64,000 nucleotides of DNA. Source: Beaufortia kweichowensis (taxonomy: Eukaryota > Chordata > Actinopteri > Cypriniformes > Gastromyzontidae). A program made the position numbers and the translations under genes. Shown here piece after piece: positions 1-13,400 of this stretch (position 1 is the stretch's first letter; each line of letters begins with the position of its first letter). The stretch is taken from assembly GCA_019155185.1 (NCBI GenBank), contig CM032794.1, forward strand, positions 11,137,988 to 11,201,987, given 5' to 3'. The notes under the pieces were generated by a model that saw only the letters and a program-made list of their open reading frames with translations, made no database searches and was not told where the DNA came from.

Positions 1-842
1 TTCCAGGAGGTTGTGTGAGCGTATTTGTCGAGAGGGGTGTGACGAAGGTGTGTGAGGACCTGACAATGTTTACATCCTGGTGATCCAGGACAGGTGTGTG
101 AATGACACACCTGTAGATCAGTAAGCAAATGAACCGGCCAGCATCTATACTCACATACTCACACAATCGTACACGTGCATGCAGACTGCTTAATGCTCAT
201 TGCTGCGCTGCAGGTTTTCATTCCTTTCACCTGTATGAATTCCCACACTAACCCTTGTCCACTGTGTGACATTTGTACATAAAGGACCATGAGAGCTACG
301 CTATTATAAATATTTACTCTGGCCCTCCCCAGTCTAACCTGAATGGCAAAGAAAGACGATTCGGAAAAAAAGGAGCACTGTAGTTATTATTATATGTAAC
401 AAACATGCCTTCGTGTAGTAGGGTATCTGGTAAAACGTGTTGGATGCTATATGGATGCTAAAGAATCGGAGAAACAGGAAATAAACCTGCAATGGCAGTT
501 ATCAGTATTGTTTGCTGAATGACATCCTGGGAACACCCTGTTGATGGGGATTGTGAAATGACGCAGCTCTTATACCGTCAGTGCAAAGTAAATTACTTTC
601 AAATATATATAACAAAATACACAGTCCCACCCTGAAACTTTGATGTTCATCAGATATACCTGCTCTTGGGTGAAGGTGATATTTCACCTGTTTGAGTAAA
701 CTCAAGATTTAACTATGAAAACTGAGGCTTAGCGATGAACAATTAATCATGATTTTTCAATATCCACTAGATGTTAAGGTCAGACATCCAACTTGTGATC
801 GGACTTTGGATTTTGTTGATATATCGGCAGTTTAAATAACCC

Positions 843-850
843 TGACGTCA
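843..850. promoter_or_regulatory. CRE palindrome TGACGTCA in creb3l1 intron 1 (first of two)
   Basis: This is a perfect 8-bp cAMP-response element. A second identical site lies 128 bp downstream at 971-978. CREB/ATF and CREB3-family bZIP proteins bind this motif. Whether it is used here is inference. Confidence 0.35.
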
Positions 851-970
851 GTGCGAAGCATCAATTAAAATCATTTCAAATATGGCTGTTACCAACTTAA
901 AGCTGCCATCCGCAACTTGAGCCTCTGCATGTTATTTTACATACTTATCTTTACGCGTATTTAAGTAAGG

Positions 971-978
971 TGACGTCA
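971..978. promoter_or_regulatory. CRE palindrome TGACGTCA in creb3l1 intron 1 (second of two)
   Basis: A second perfect TGACGTCA, 128 bp after the one at 843-850. Each could occur by chance, but a close pair is less expected. Confidence 0.35.
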
Positions 979-3900
979 AACTGAAAATATTCATGAAATT
1001 CGACCACACGGCTCAAATTAGAAATCATTATTATAAGCTTACAGTTGTTTCTTTTGATTACGTGTGTACTTGATTTTTCTTTATTTTTAACAGATTTCAG
1101 ATTTAATACATTATTCTTCTTAATATAAAATTTGTCAGCTTTTAGAGTAAATGCAAGCATTTATGTTCACGCTTCATATGCTTTAAACTGGTTGCATTTT
1201 ACAAACGCTTGAAAGGAATGTTTCAGGGTTGGAAATAAGGAAATTCAACCATGTTTGACCTGTATGGAATGTGGCATAAACATCAAAAATCTATGCCAGC
1301 CTTTTCGCTTATCCATTCTCACTGTGCCTGGTTAGGATATACACTACAGTAAAATTTAAACAAAATGAATCCCTAGTATGACAAAAGCACATGAAAGGGC
1401 CTCAGTAAAAAGCTGTATTCATATGTGCCACTAGCCGGTCTGTGTGGTCCCTGTATACATGTGTTATCACAGCAGTCTGAGTGTTTCTCTTATCGAATTT
1501 CAATCTCTGTAGAGCCGTTTCCTGTTTTGACAACTATCAGTTAAGAGTGACATATGCAGTGTCTGTCTGGTTTGTGGTTGCCCTCAAAAATAGGGTAAGC
1601 CTAAACGGTAGTGATGCAATGCTGGGGTGCTGATGCAAGACTTCTGAAATTTCACATCTGGAAGGCTCCTCAGAGGCAGATGGAAAATTCCAGAATTCCA
1701 AAGAACTTCAGTTATTTTCATCCCAGTAACTTAACTCCGTGAATGTGCTGAAAAGTGGGAAGCTGTGTTTTTTTCATTAGGGTCAGAATTTAGGACAAAC
1801 AACAGATCACATTCTTCAATTTTAGCCTTGTTTTACCTCTTTTACCTTTTACCTGTGAACAAACGATTGAAATGAACTATCCTTTCAAAAGACTCTCGTC
1901 TCTCAAACTTACCACACATCAACCAAATGCTTCAAATGTGAACTAAAAGCGCTGTACATTAAACACTTCTGTTGCCTTTTCACAAATATCTGTGCAGCTG
2001 GGGCTTCTTCAGCTCTTTCTGTGACGTCTGTTTGTGTCTTTCTAGTGCTGTCTGAGTCTTGCTCAGTTAAAAACATTTAATGATTTTATCTATGTTCTTT
2101 TGAGCAAGAGAAGGATTTTTATATTGAAGAAGTCCTTCAACAGAGTTTCAAAAGTCATTTACACAAGTGGAAATCTCATTTCCTCCTATGCTATACTCTC
2201 AGTGAGTTTAGATATCGAAGAGAAATTAGAAAAAGCCTTCAAAGAACATTTGTAACCTGAAAAAGGTTATACGCAAACAGTCACATTTTTTATTAAACTG
2301 GTTTACTTTGTTATTTAACTAAAACATTAACTGTCATTTAAATACTTCTGGTTAGTCAAAGAAGCTGCAGCGGTGCAATGCAAGTGTGTGCAGGCTGAGC
2401 AATGCCCTATTTTTCCATCTGATCCACTTCTTCAAGTAATGTTTGGGTCATGTCCGGGTCTGAGCCGGCTGGTAAGCTGCACGCCTGCTCGACTCACTGC
2501 ATTCCATTCCCTTATTCCAGCTACACTCCGGCCAATCAGAGAGCAGTATGCAAATGAGAAGAGGGCTTGTCATTTCAGAGCAGGAGTACAGGGTGCGCAC
2601 GGTGCGGCTCGGCGGGTGTGAATATAATGCTTTAGTCTTTGGAAAAGTAAACATGGTAATAAAAATCATTGAGCAGTACTGGAATTGGGAGTAAACCCAA
2701 ACCCACAATGTTTGGGAATACGTGCCTCTCGCCGAGCAGAAGATTTTTTCAAAAAACAATGAGTCACAACAAAAGATTAATTCTCAGAGTGGTAGCGGCA
2801 AAACTGACATGGAAAAAATGCGCACAAGGGGAGAAGATTTTGCAGATGTTTAGTGTTAACGCTAGTCACTAGTGTAATGAAAATTAAAATATTGTTTTCC
2901 TCGTGTGAAACATAAATCAACTTTCACTGCAAACATTATCCGATGAGCTTTATTTATTTAGACATCTAAATATTCAAAGCTTTCTCTTGAGATTGCATGC
3001 AAGAAACATTATAATTCCTACTCACCCTAAAGATGCGAGCCAGATTCTTTCACGTGTGGAGTTAAGATGCATTTTTTAAAAGTCATATTTTCTCCAGCAC
3101 ATCTGCACTTTAAAGCCAGTTCATATTCTCAGATTCAGATTCCAGCTGGCAGCTGTGAGAGATCTATGATGGGTCAGGGAGAACAGTCATGAACCAAAGC
3201 TCATTACGATCGGCTCGGCATATGTGATGAGCCAGACGCATGAGAAAGGGGGGGATATGCGCAATGTTTGGAGTCTGCAGGTGAGGGCGAGTGAGCGAGC
3301 CAGGCCTCCACAGGTGTTCACAGGTGAGGGCTGATTTAGATTACAGACATGGCGACAAGTTTACAGCTGCAGACACAGACATCACAGTCCAGCCCATCTT
3401 TCTGGAGTTCAGGGTCCCTTACCAAACATTTGAAAGATGGAAAATTTCTCTTTGCTGTCTATTAATTATTGTTATAGCATTCAAAACCGTTCATATGAGT
3501 GGAATGAGGTCTTAGATTTAAGGAGGTTAAGGAGATTAAGAAGATGATGCACACCACTCTCCAAACCTGTGCTCCACTGCTCCCCTTTCACCCATCCCCT
3601 CTCTCCCTGTCTCTCTCTTCCTCTATTTCTTTATTCTTCTTTCACCCTCTTCTTTCCATTCTCTTTCTCCCATTTTAGCTGTCCAAGTACAACTCCTTAA
3701 TCCCTTCCCCCTCTTTTCTTTTCTGCTGGTTTCTTAATTCTAGTTCCAGATCTTTCATAAGTTTTGCTCTCGGCCACAGAGCAGGAGAACCGTGACCACA
3801 GAAGGCAGTTGGGCTTCAGCCACACCTCCAGACAGGAGCCACTGAGGGCCACAAACCAGACAAACCCTTCTCAAGGTGAAATAATGGGTGGCAAAGAACA

Positions 3901-6900
3901 AAAGAGAGCTGAAGTAACCAAACTGAAAAATATTTAAAGACAGTGGGAGAGTGTTAGTATGTGACTGGGAGAAATAAAGGGATGTCCTTAGAAGCAAGGA
4001 ATCCCCATAACTACCCCCTATTTTCTGCTTCTGTTGCACTTTGGGAGGAGAGGGGGTCTCCCATATGTGTTTCCCATCCCCCCATTCTTCAGAAGGCTTT
4101 CTGTACTCTGTAATTTTGCCGGTCTAAATTGGCTCTCTCAGAAGAGCCTGTGGCAACACAGCCCTAAGCAGAAAAATATCGTAAGAGCTGCCGAGTCTCA
4201 TACGTCTGATCCCATTATGAGATGAGATTTACATTTTTTTTTTTTTTTTTAATATTCTCTTACATTTTTACGATGGTATCACTGTGTGTAAGTAAAGAAA
4301 TTATTTTATATTAAACACGAAAGGTCTTCTTTTTTGTAACAGACCCAGTTTAGGAATAAAACAAGTTATTCACGGTAGTAGAAATAAACTACATTAACTC
4401 ATTACCGGCATATGTGGAACATGGCAGATTAAAAATCATCCCTGGAATTAAAAGTGATTAGCATAGTTAACATAATCATCTGGGTCGAGTCTTTGATTCT
4501 TAGTAAAAAGTGAGTGTGGGGAAACAATGGGCGATTTCTGAGTTAAGGAAAGCTTACATCATGGTTATGCCAACACTGACACCCAGCTGAAATGTTTATT
4601 CAGAGGTGGAGGGGTGAGACACTGTTATAAGTCGGGGGCATAGGCCTCTGAAAGGCTCACAGACCCACTGTAAGTAAGAATATGTCCATTCACATTTGCA
4701 GGACAGGTTATACATGCTCTTTGTAAAAGTTTTGAAGTCGAAACACGCACCTTTTTGCATTGCGACTGATATAAATCAGAAGTAGCATGCTAACAGCAAA
4801 TTTTTTGTATTCAAATGAGCTAAATCTCATGTATGTATGTAGCAGACCAAGGTTTATAATCTAGGTTAATCTAGTGCCATTTAAGGGGTCATTAAAGAAA
4901 GCATTGAGCCGACACCTTTAAAGCACCTGAAGTTCTGTTCTCTGTGGCCCCTCAGGAGACAAAGCGAGATAGAGAAGGCGATAGCAAGTGCGAGAAATAG
5001 AAAGAGTGCCTGGAGATCAGGAGGAGTTCTGACATGTCATCAGACTTCTGCTAACTCCTCAGCTGCTGCTTAAAGAGGAGAGGAATGAAGAATAATGAAT
5101 CATGCATAATGAATGAGTATTTTGGGAACCATTCCACATATAAAATGATTTCATTTTCTTTCAACATGACTGTCTCTATTAAGCACAAGCAAATATTTAT
5201 AAGATTGAGCCACAAAATCTATAGGGTTAAAACAATCCATTAAGATAAAATCTGGATTCATTTCATGTATTTTGATTAAATTTTGTTTTTTCCAATAACA
5301 AGGCATGTGAGTGTACTTTCATCAGAGATGAAAAAGTCAGCGCCCACTATTATGGTGTAGCAACTGTTTGTCTATAATTCATTTCACAAACGCTGAAAAA
5401 CTATGCAAAACATCTAGCAATTTAAGAAAAGGGCGGGATCTGGTTGGACAGGACCAGTGTAAACACACCCTAAAGTCACGATGTACTAACTGCTGATTTA
5501 GTTATTTTGTGTGCGTGAATGCGTGCTTACGTAAGAACACACCTATAACAGCAACCTCAATGAACTCTATTCTCTCTATTTTTGTCTCTCATGTGAACAG
5601 ATGTAAATCCTGCAGCAAGGAATGACATATTTAACCTTTACAAAGTAACGCGGTTCTGCGTAATAGTATTACAAAAGAGACGGGGGTTAGCAATGTATGA
5701 CATACAATATACCTCAAAGAAGCCAGCAGAGGCCTTTCTCATTCCCTAAATCTTCAAGCCCTTCATTAACTTTCTCATACTGAAAGAGACTTCAGAGACT
5801 TTGCTCAAAGTACCCAAATCGCTCAAAGTACCAAAATTAGTGAGACTAAAGAAATTAAGACAGAATTTGAATACATAAAATAAGATCAGCTGATGAATAG
5901 TCCTTTAGGTTCACAAAGATTAAAATGAATAAACTAAATGAAAAACGGTGATGGTCAATAGCCTTTAACTTTAATTTTGGTGGTTTAATTCTCAGGCCTG
6001 TTATGATAATCAGAAATAATTGAGTTTTACTTTTCTGTATGAACACACAGAGAGTGTGATTTTTCTTAATTGTTTACTGTCATTTAAACTGCAGATGACA
6101 GATATTGAGAATTATACAAAGTAAGGAAGCATGCTTTTAATCTTCCCCCCTACACAATCATTCTGGAGATTATGCAACATCTCTTCCTACTTTTTCCTCT
6201 TTATTTATATGGACCATCAGAAGCATTCAGTACATCTGAGAAAGAAGTCTAGAGGAATGTGTTGCTTATTCCTCTGCTCCTCCCCTCCAGATGCTCTTCA
6301 CCTCCCCCTACTCCAAATCCTCATCCTTCAGCCCAAGACTCTATACACTAATCAAAGACTATAATTCATTTCAATCGCATCTTACAGATCACAGTAGACA
6401 CAACATAACGCGTCCCAGATCAGCACAGAAGCCAACACGCATATGTTTTCTACACATGAAACACATCAAGCTTCGCTTCAGATATTGCATATGGCGTCCA
6501 TGCTGCCGAGACCTTCAGGGTTTACAAGAGTTTACAAGATGTACAAGAACTACCAGCAAAGCAGAAACAACCTTGAGGACAGGTGGGACCAGCCAAACCT
6601 GTAGATATCATCTCCAGTCCTCTTCTTCTGAAAAGTTTAGACATGCTATGTGCTGCCAAAGAATGGCCTTTAATCTGAGTCATCTTATTCTCATTAAAAC
6701 ACAGACTAAAAAAAAGGTTCAGATCACCCCCACTATTTAGGTTTGTCTTTTCCTTTCAAGTAGAAAGTAAATGAACAGGTAATTGATGTCATGGCACAAA
6801 TCTGCACACTGAATTTTTTGCGTAGAGCTACTGATGATTTTTATTTGATATGACACGTCCTCTGCGTCACCCATCAGTATCAAGTCAGCATCTTTGCATA

Positions 6901-9605
6901 ATACTAAAAGAGTGACAAAGTATGAATGAATCATCTGAATTCAATTTTATTGACAACCTAGATAAGTGGCATAACATTATGACTGTACTTGGAGAGATCT
7001 GAAATCAAATAGGTTTTCACATAAACCAGATTTAATTATTCTTATCTTTGTATCAGAACCAAATATTTCCACTTTAAAAACTGAAAGAGACAGATCACAG
7101 TGAAAAGCACCAAAGCTGCCCACACTTTACGAATCTTGGCAAAAACCAGCACTGTAAAAACAACATTATAAATCCACAGACAGAGAAAATCACAAGCTCC
7201 CTTTGTATAAAGTATGGCCTATAAAAGAATATCAAATACATAATATAAAGTCATTTAAATAATTAAAGTCTGAGTTTTGTCTGCGCTTTTGAGGTTTGCA
7301 TATCTTCTCTGTGATCTTAGCTTGAACACACAGTAGAAAGAGACATACTGATTTCCACTCTTCAGCACAAGCCATGCAATTATGCTAAAGTCAGGATTTA
7401 AATACACAAAAATAGACACGCACACACACAGTGTGAAGGAATTTCAGCTTCCAGATATATACCTCAGTCCTAGAGTGATTAAATAACCCACCAGCATTTA
7501 CAAACATAACAGAGTAACTGAACAAACACAAATTATTATTATCATCGCTGATCCTAAGGTCAGCGACAAGTGTGTGTGGAACCCTAGAGCAGGGCGAGCG
7601 GTTTCCTCTCTGAGGGTACAAGGCAGTCATTCACTGAGCGTTCAAAGGCCACTGTCTTTCTTACACACACACACACACCAAGGAGCAGAGCGGGGGGACC
7701 ATGGAGGGTCTGGAGTGGTGTTTCACAGACCTCCATTCACATGCCCACACAGGAGCACAGTGGCATGCATACGCTCATGCACACATCCACAGACAGCTAT
7801 CATGAGCTGTGAATGAGCCTCCTTCACTTACAAGCCTCTCTCTCTTTCCTCTATCATCAGTCAGGTCCTTACAGAGCAAACTGGAGCACAGCTGTTACTC
7901 AATGAGGGACATCTGGATTGAATACTACCCATTACATACTCTCAATAACAGACAGACCAGGAGAAAAACAGACAGGCAAACCCTAACACACTTATCTAAA
8001 GGTCTCCGCCACAACAAGGCCTTCATTTGACATCTATAACCGATCAAAATATACTTAAAGGTCATATAGTGACTTAGCCACTGTCATTCTGCCTCTATCC
8101 ATCACCACCATCATCTACACAATACTGAGACTTGATTGTACAGTTTATCATCAGTTCAAACTGAAAAAATGACTGTATGATGCATTATACATTTTATAAA
8201 ATATGACAACCACAATGTGTTTTATAAAATAGCATTTAAGTTCAGGTAATTCATGTAAGGCTGGTGTAAACCTCCCCTGTCTGCCGATTCCCTTGAGACC
8301 ATAACAAAGACGATGATGCACCATCCTTGTTAAAATAAAGGTCAAAACTGTTCCATCTTGCCTGAGCCTCATAATAGTGGCATTTGTAATGTCTTTTTCA
8401 GTCTCTCTCCCTGTGGAAGGGATTAAAAGAACCTCAGAATGAATGTGTGTCAGTCAGAGGCATTAGCCATAGGAGTGACTGAATCACTGTGGAAACTGCT
8501 GAAGTGTCCGGGGCTCCTAATGGCTCACATGCACATGGAACGTTCAGCTGAAACACATTCACTAAACTAAAATCCTGTTTATTATGTAGCTCTACTTTCC
8601 TACTGACCCAAATGAAGTCTGATGATAACCACAGAGCATTACAAATCACTCAATGGTAGGACAGAATTGTCAGAAAAGAAAGAGATTTAACCTTTCTGTT
8701 GAACATTTCTTGATGTCATTTCTTACATTTATTCAGGTGATTTTTCAGAATTTCTTGGTTTATAATAATGCTTTAGAGTATCATTTATTTCCCCACAAAA
8801 AGACTATGAGGCTGGCCTAAGTCACTTCCAGTGACATAGTTAAGCATGCAAACAATTTAGATTTTTTTTAATAGAAATAAGGGTCTATATATTTGGCATG
8901 TAAATTTGTCAGTGTGATAAAATATTACAAGTTTGTGTTTCTGTGACATTATTTAGTTTAACAGGAGAGAATCACATATAATGTAAAGTCTGGTAACTCG
9001 AGCATCTTACCCTACAGGCTGCAGCCGGACACAAGAAACAGGATGAAGCGAGCTGTGGGCGTGGTTTGGAAACGAAACGAAGTTGTGGTTTAGTTAAATA
9101 CGGATGGAGGTTGTATATGGGGGGGGGGGCTTGGATAAGTAACAGCTCGACTGAGATCTCCCCCGCCCCCCAAAGATCCGACTGAAGTTTAAAGTGTTCC
9201 TATCTGTGTGCAGCTGGGCAAACTTCACAGCTTGACAACTCCTGACCTTGTTTATGTTTCATTTGCAGCACAACATGCCAGATACGTGTGACAAATAAAC
9301 ACGGGATTATACAAACGAATTTCTAATATGCCACACACACTCTCTTCACATCAAAACAACGTTGCCTGAATAAAATTTGCAAGAAAGATATTACTTCATG
9401 GTGAGACTGCCAGACAAGGCTACGATTGCTCATGAGAGATAAACAGATGTCTGACTAGTGATAGTAACTGGTAAATATAAATATGACACAAATTAGAAAA
9501 TGCGAGGACTTCGGATCAAATCATTTAAATCAGTACAGTGAAAACAGATTGTGAATGTGCTGTCTGTGGTGTAGTAATAATGAAAGATGCAGATATTTCA
9601 CGTAC

Positions 9606-9707
9606 CACATTGGATAGGAAATCGTTCTCATTCAGATCCTCTAGGTCCAACAGGTTGGAATTGGGAAAAAGTTTCTCCGAAGCGAAGTTGTCCAATATGG
9701 TGTCCAT
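9606..9707 (-). CDS. creb3l1: CREB3L1 (OASIS), first coding exon, 34 codons
   Basis: CREB3L1 is an ER-anchored bZIP transcription factor that is cleaved in the Golgi during ER stress. Its N-terminal half then activates secretory and collagen genes. Only the first coding exon is in the window. It encodes MDTILDNF, then LFPNSNLLDLEDLNENDF, then LSNV. This matches the start of human CREB3L1 ([29 protein letters not shown]). The start ATG has a purine at -3 and G at +4. The exon ends at a GTACGT donor in phase 0. The transactivation, bZIP, membrane and S1P/S2P regions all lie beyond the left edge. CREB3L2 is a possible alternative, but the FLxN ending and the phf21a neighbour favour CREB3L1. Confidence 0.88.
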
Positions 9708-10130
9708 ATCGGCTCTGACTTTGTAACAGCTTGCAAACTAAAAAACAATATCTCAAAGGTGAGATGGGTTGCGAAACTGCAGAAATCCAATTTAAAAACG
9801 GCAACCAGTGATAAGTGTGGCTTAAGCGACTTGCGCTCGTCTGCACTGTCAGGACGCCTTCATCCACTGAGTGTCTATAGTCTGTCCATTCACACTTTCT
9901 GTGCAAGTGTCGGATAAATGTGATGTGATTAAAGCGAAGTGGTCGTGTGTGCTTCTTCCAAATCTCTATCATTCATCTGCGTTGAGTCTCTGAGGGAGTA
10001 ACTAGACTAATACATATTCATATCATCCCCGCCCCACTTTCGCTCGTTGCTCCACTGACCACGCCCACATTTCCGCTTCCTTTAAAGCGACGGTGCGTTG
10101 ATTTCTAAATGCTTGACATTGACGCACATG
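9708..10130 (-). promoter_or_regulatory. creb3l1: creb3l1 5'UTR and putative promoter
   Basis: The region upstream of the creb3l1 ATG carries GC-box-like CCCCGCCCC near 10028 and a CCACGCCC motif near 10060, both GC-richer than the surroundings. The 5'UTR probably begins near 9990-10020. It contains an upstream ORF starting at 9972 that overlaps the main start in another frame (see findings). The start site is inferred from base composition only. Confidence 0.5.
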
Positions 10131-10294
10131 CACGACTGAATACATTACAGTAAAACATTGTCCATTACGTAAGCGAGAATTATACCTTTAGATGTATAGT
10201 AAAATGTTTTCAATGATAACAAACGCCTAATTCTCATTCATGAATAGACTTGAATAGACCATGATCTCCCAATGAAAAGCTTTATTATACTTTA

Positions 10295-10483
10295 GTATTT
10301 ACTATAGTAAACTGTAGTAAAATTCCTAAATACTATAGTTTTTAAAACATACTACAGTAAATATTATAGTAAAATATATGAGTATATATAGTATACTATA
10401 AACTATATATAGTATACTTCACTATACTACTACAGAATACTATAGTATTACTATAACATACTACAGTTTTCTATAGTAAATAC
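10295..10483. repeat. Palindromic MITE-like element
   Basis: The two ends are near-perfect inverted repeats: GTATTTACTATAG...ACTGTAGTA at the left, and its reverse complement at the right with about two mismatches in 25 bases. The interior is filled with TACTATAGTA-type units, so the whole roughly 190-bp piece could fold into one long hairpin. It has no coding capacity. This is typical of a non-autonomous DNA transposon. The family was not identified. Confidence 0.65.
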
Positions 10484-13400
10484 CCAAATATACAACTGTA
10501 TTGTCATGTGAGCTTATTTTATTGCTTAATAATTTATGTTGTTTTTTACACTTCAGTAAGAATGCTGTTTTAACCATAACAATCTCAAATGTAAAATGCA
10601 GTAACACTAATCACACCTGCAAGCTATATTATAACCAGAGATAATATTAAGGTTTCATTGCATCTATTATTTCCCAAAATGGAGCCCAGCATCTTTCTTC
10701 TATTCCTCAATTTCGGGGACATTATACACAGAGATGGTGAAAAAGCAGTCTTTTAACTGAAATTATATTTTAAGGCTGCAGGTAACTGTAAGTATATATG
10801 ATACTGATGGTAACATATATAATGGAGGGGTGGTATGGATCTTAGACCATGTGACATCTGTTGTTGCACCTCCTTAACATAAATCTGTGAAATTAGAAAC
10901 ATTAAAACAGACATAAACTTTATGCAACCAGTTTTTCATCATCTTGAATGACATCTTTTCTCTGCCTGATTGAATAACTTTCCAGTTATGTAATTCCAAT
11001 AAATTAATTCACTAGGGAATAAGACACAGGTAACAGAGGAACTAATGAGAATGATTTAATTCCACTGAATCCAGGCAAAGTTGATATTGCGTCTTTCTGA
11101 TTACATGTCCTCGTTTATAAAGTGATAAGAGGCATACTTCAAGTGATGAGAAATCGTTTCACATCAAGTGTGCTGGGTTCACACAAGTGCATATCGTTTA
11201 TAGGGATGAAACCTAATACTGAGAAATTCTTTCCTTGTTGGCAGATCTTTCTCACCAGTAACTTTATCTCAGGTACTGTTTCAGCTTTCTTTCCTGCTTT
11301 TTCTCTCTTGATCTCTTTCTTTTCAAGTGCCCTAGTTTTATAAAGACCTGCTCTTCAATGATGGAATCTCCAGTGAAAGGAGTCATTTTTCAATTCAATA
11401 CTTTTACCTGTTACACATAGCATAGCACATATATGATGTGTGTTATGTTTAATTTTTATGAAGAGAAGGTTTCAGATATTGATGACTATTGTAAATTGAT
11501 AATGGTTGTTATATGCCAAAGACCTCATGTTAAAGCTGGCTTAAGGCCAAAATGGTGTTCTCTAAATACTGTATACTGTAAGTCTCCAGTTTACAGGATT
11601 CCCTTACCTGGTATTACACCTGTGGCATTTACCATACACTGTTTTCAGAGGAATTTACTTTCCCTGAAGACTTCTTATATATTTATAGATTAAACAGAGG
11701 TCTCAGTGGTAATGAAATTTTTTTTCATGTAATGCACGTGAAGCAGTGTGATTTGGAGCTAAACAGTATCATCCTCATTTCCACAGATCATGAATCTCGC
11801 ACTGACGGCAAATAGCCTGTAAACACTGGACAGGTTTTTCTGTCTTTCTTTGAGGTTGTCGTGGTAACCCTCACACCTGGTCAGCTCTCCTGTCCTTATG
11901 GTTTTTATGGTCATGTGAAGCTGTGCTTCCGTCCTCCCCCTGCGTAATAAACACACACACCACACATACACACACATGCTCATAAACAGCATGTGGAAGG
12001 TGACATGCTGGAAAACATCATAAAGCAATGTAACCATGAGGTTTCACTTTATTTACTGCTCTGTGTCTCCACATGGTCTGCAAATTTCAACCCCCCACAC
12101 ACGCCTTTCTGATCAGCAGCTTTTTAACCATGCTGTTACACTTGATGTATATACTTTACTGTTATGTATACTTTCACTGTCAAAAAGTATAACACACAAT
12201 CCATCTAGAATTCTTATTTTACTCAAAAACTCATATTAGAAAGAAAGATGTAGCTTTTTGGCTAATTTTGGCAATACTGAAATACATGTATTTCAAAATG
12301 AAGTTCTAAACAAACATCTGGGAGGAGCATGCTCAATTAATAATATCATCACTTTGCAAGGGTATATAAACATTTACCCAACGCAAATGTTATCCTTCCA
12401 TCTCCTCAACCCCATTTATATTTTCATTTAATTCTATTATGTAATAAATATTTTAGGTTTTATTAATGATTTTATTATTTTATTCTCAAGCCCTCCATAT
12501 GGACAGCAAGCCAAATATTTTTACTTTTATCTTGTTCAAGGATTAAATAAAAATGTGAACTCATGAATTACAGTACACTTTGATATAGAACCTTCCTCTC
12601 TCTTTCATACTGTCATGAGTTTCACACAGTAACATTTAGTACAGTATTGCGTACCACAAGCAATTTTTTTGTATGCATAAAATATCCATATGAACTACAG
12701 TACAACATTTGCTAAAAAGTGAATCACACTGCATAAAATACAATGCCCCAAAATTAAATCCATTCATCTTCACCTTTCATTTTCAGTTTGAAAAAATTAT
12801 AAAAATAAGTACAGTTTGTCATATTAACATCTGGGTTCTGACATAGTATTTTAAGTCATTCTTTCACAAACTTGATTAAAGAAATGTAAAAATGTATGCA
12901 GAAATAATAACTAAATGCCACTCAATTTGTTGAAATCATGTGATGTAAATGTTTTTCATGGACTAAAGGAATCACAGTAGCGAGCATACAGTAAAGTTAT
13001 ACTTATAGTGTTATACTTTTTTAGTAATATACATATTTATTCTTCATAAACCAGCAGGATGATTGAGCATTGCACTCACTGTAACACTAATGTTATAATG
13101 TAAAAAAGGCTGTAAAGTTTTGGGTGTGCACTTGTTTTCAGGTCTGCAGAGCTGCAGGTCTATAAGGAGGTGTGACTGTGGCATCAGCATATGACATTTT
13201 TGCTCTCAGTTCCCACAGCTTCATCTCATTCATTCATTATCTCCCCCTCCCACTATTCGTCATATTCTGCACTAATCACAGGCATTCATTTAAGCTCACA
13301 TAAGGTGCTATCCAGAGGCCATGGGTGACACTGAAACACACCGCAGTGGGAGTGAAGCAGAGATCTTTTTTCTAAAAGCAGTGTTGAATCTTCACTCTGT

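Larger units (their letters stand above)
1..9605 (-). other. creb3l1: creb3l1 first intron (partial)
   Basis: Everything left of the creb3l1 first coding exon appears to be its first intron, because no later CREB3L1 exon (acidic region, bZIP, transmembrane segment) is recognisable on the minus strand here. The stretch is AT-rich with scattered (CA)n tracts, for example near 7660. Two perfect TGACGTCA sites lie at 843-850 and 971-978. The open frames here show no splice context or protein family I recognise. The intron therefore exceeds 9.6 kb. An intronic non-coding RNA or enhancer cannot be judged from this sequence alone. Confidence 0.6.

Noticed and set aside
4229..4250. Poly-T run as a retrogene tail
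   Set aside because: No coding or SINE-like body next to it; a simple homopolymer.
6291..6740. 149-codon plus-strand open frame
   Set aside because: Composition is random-like with no family resemblance, and it has no splice or promoter context. It lies in the creb3l1 intron.
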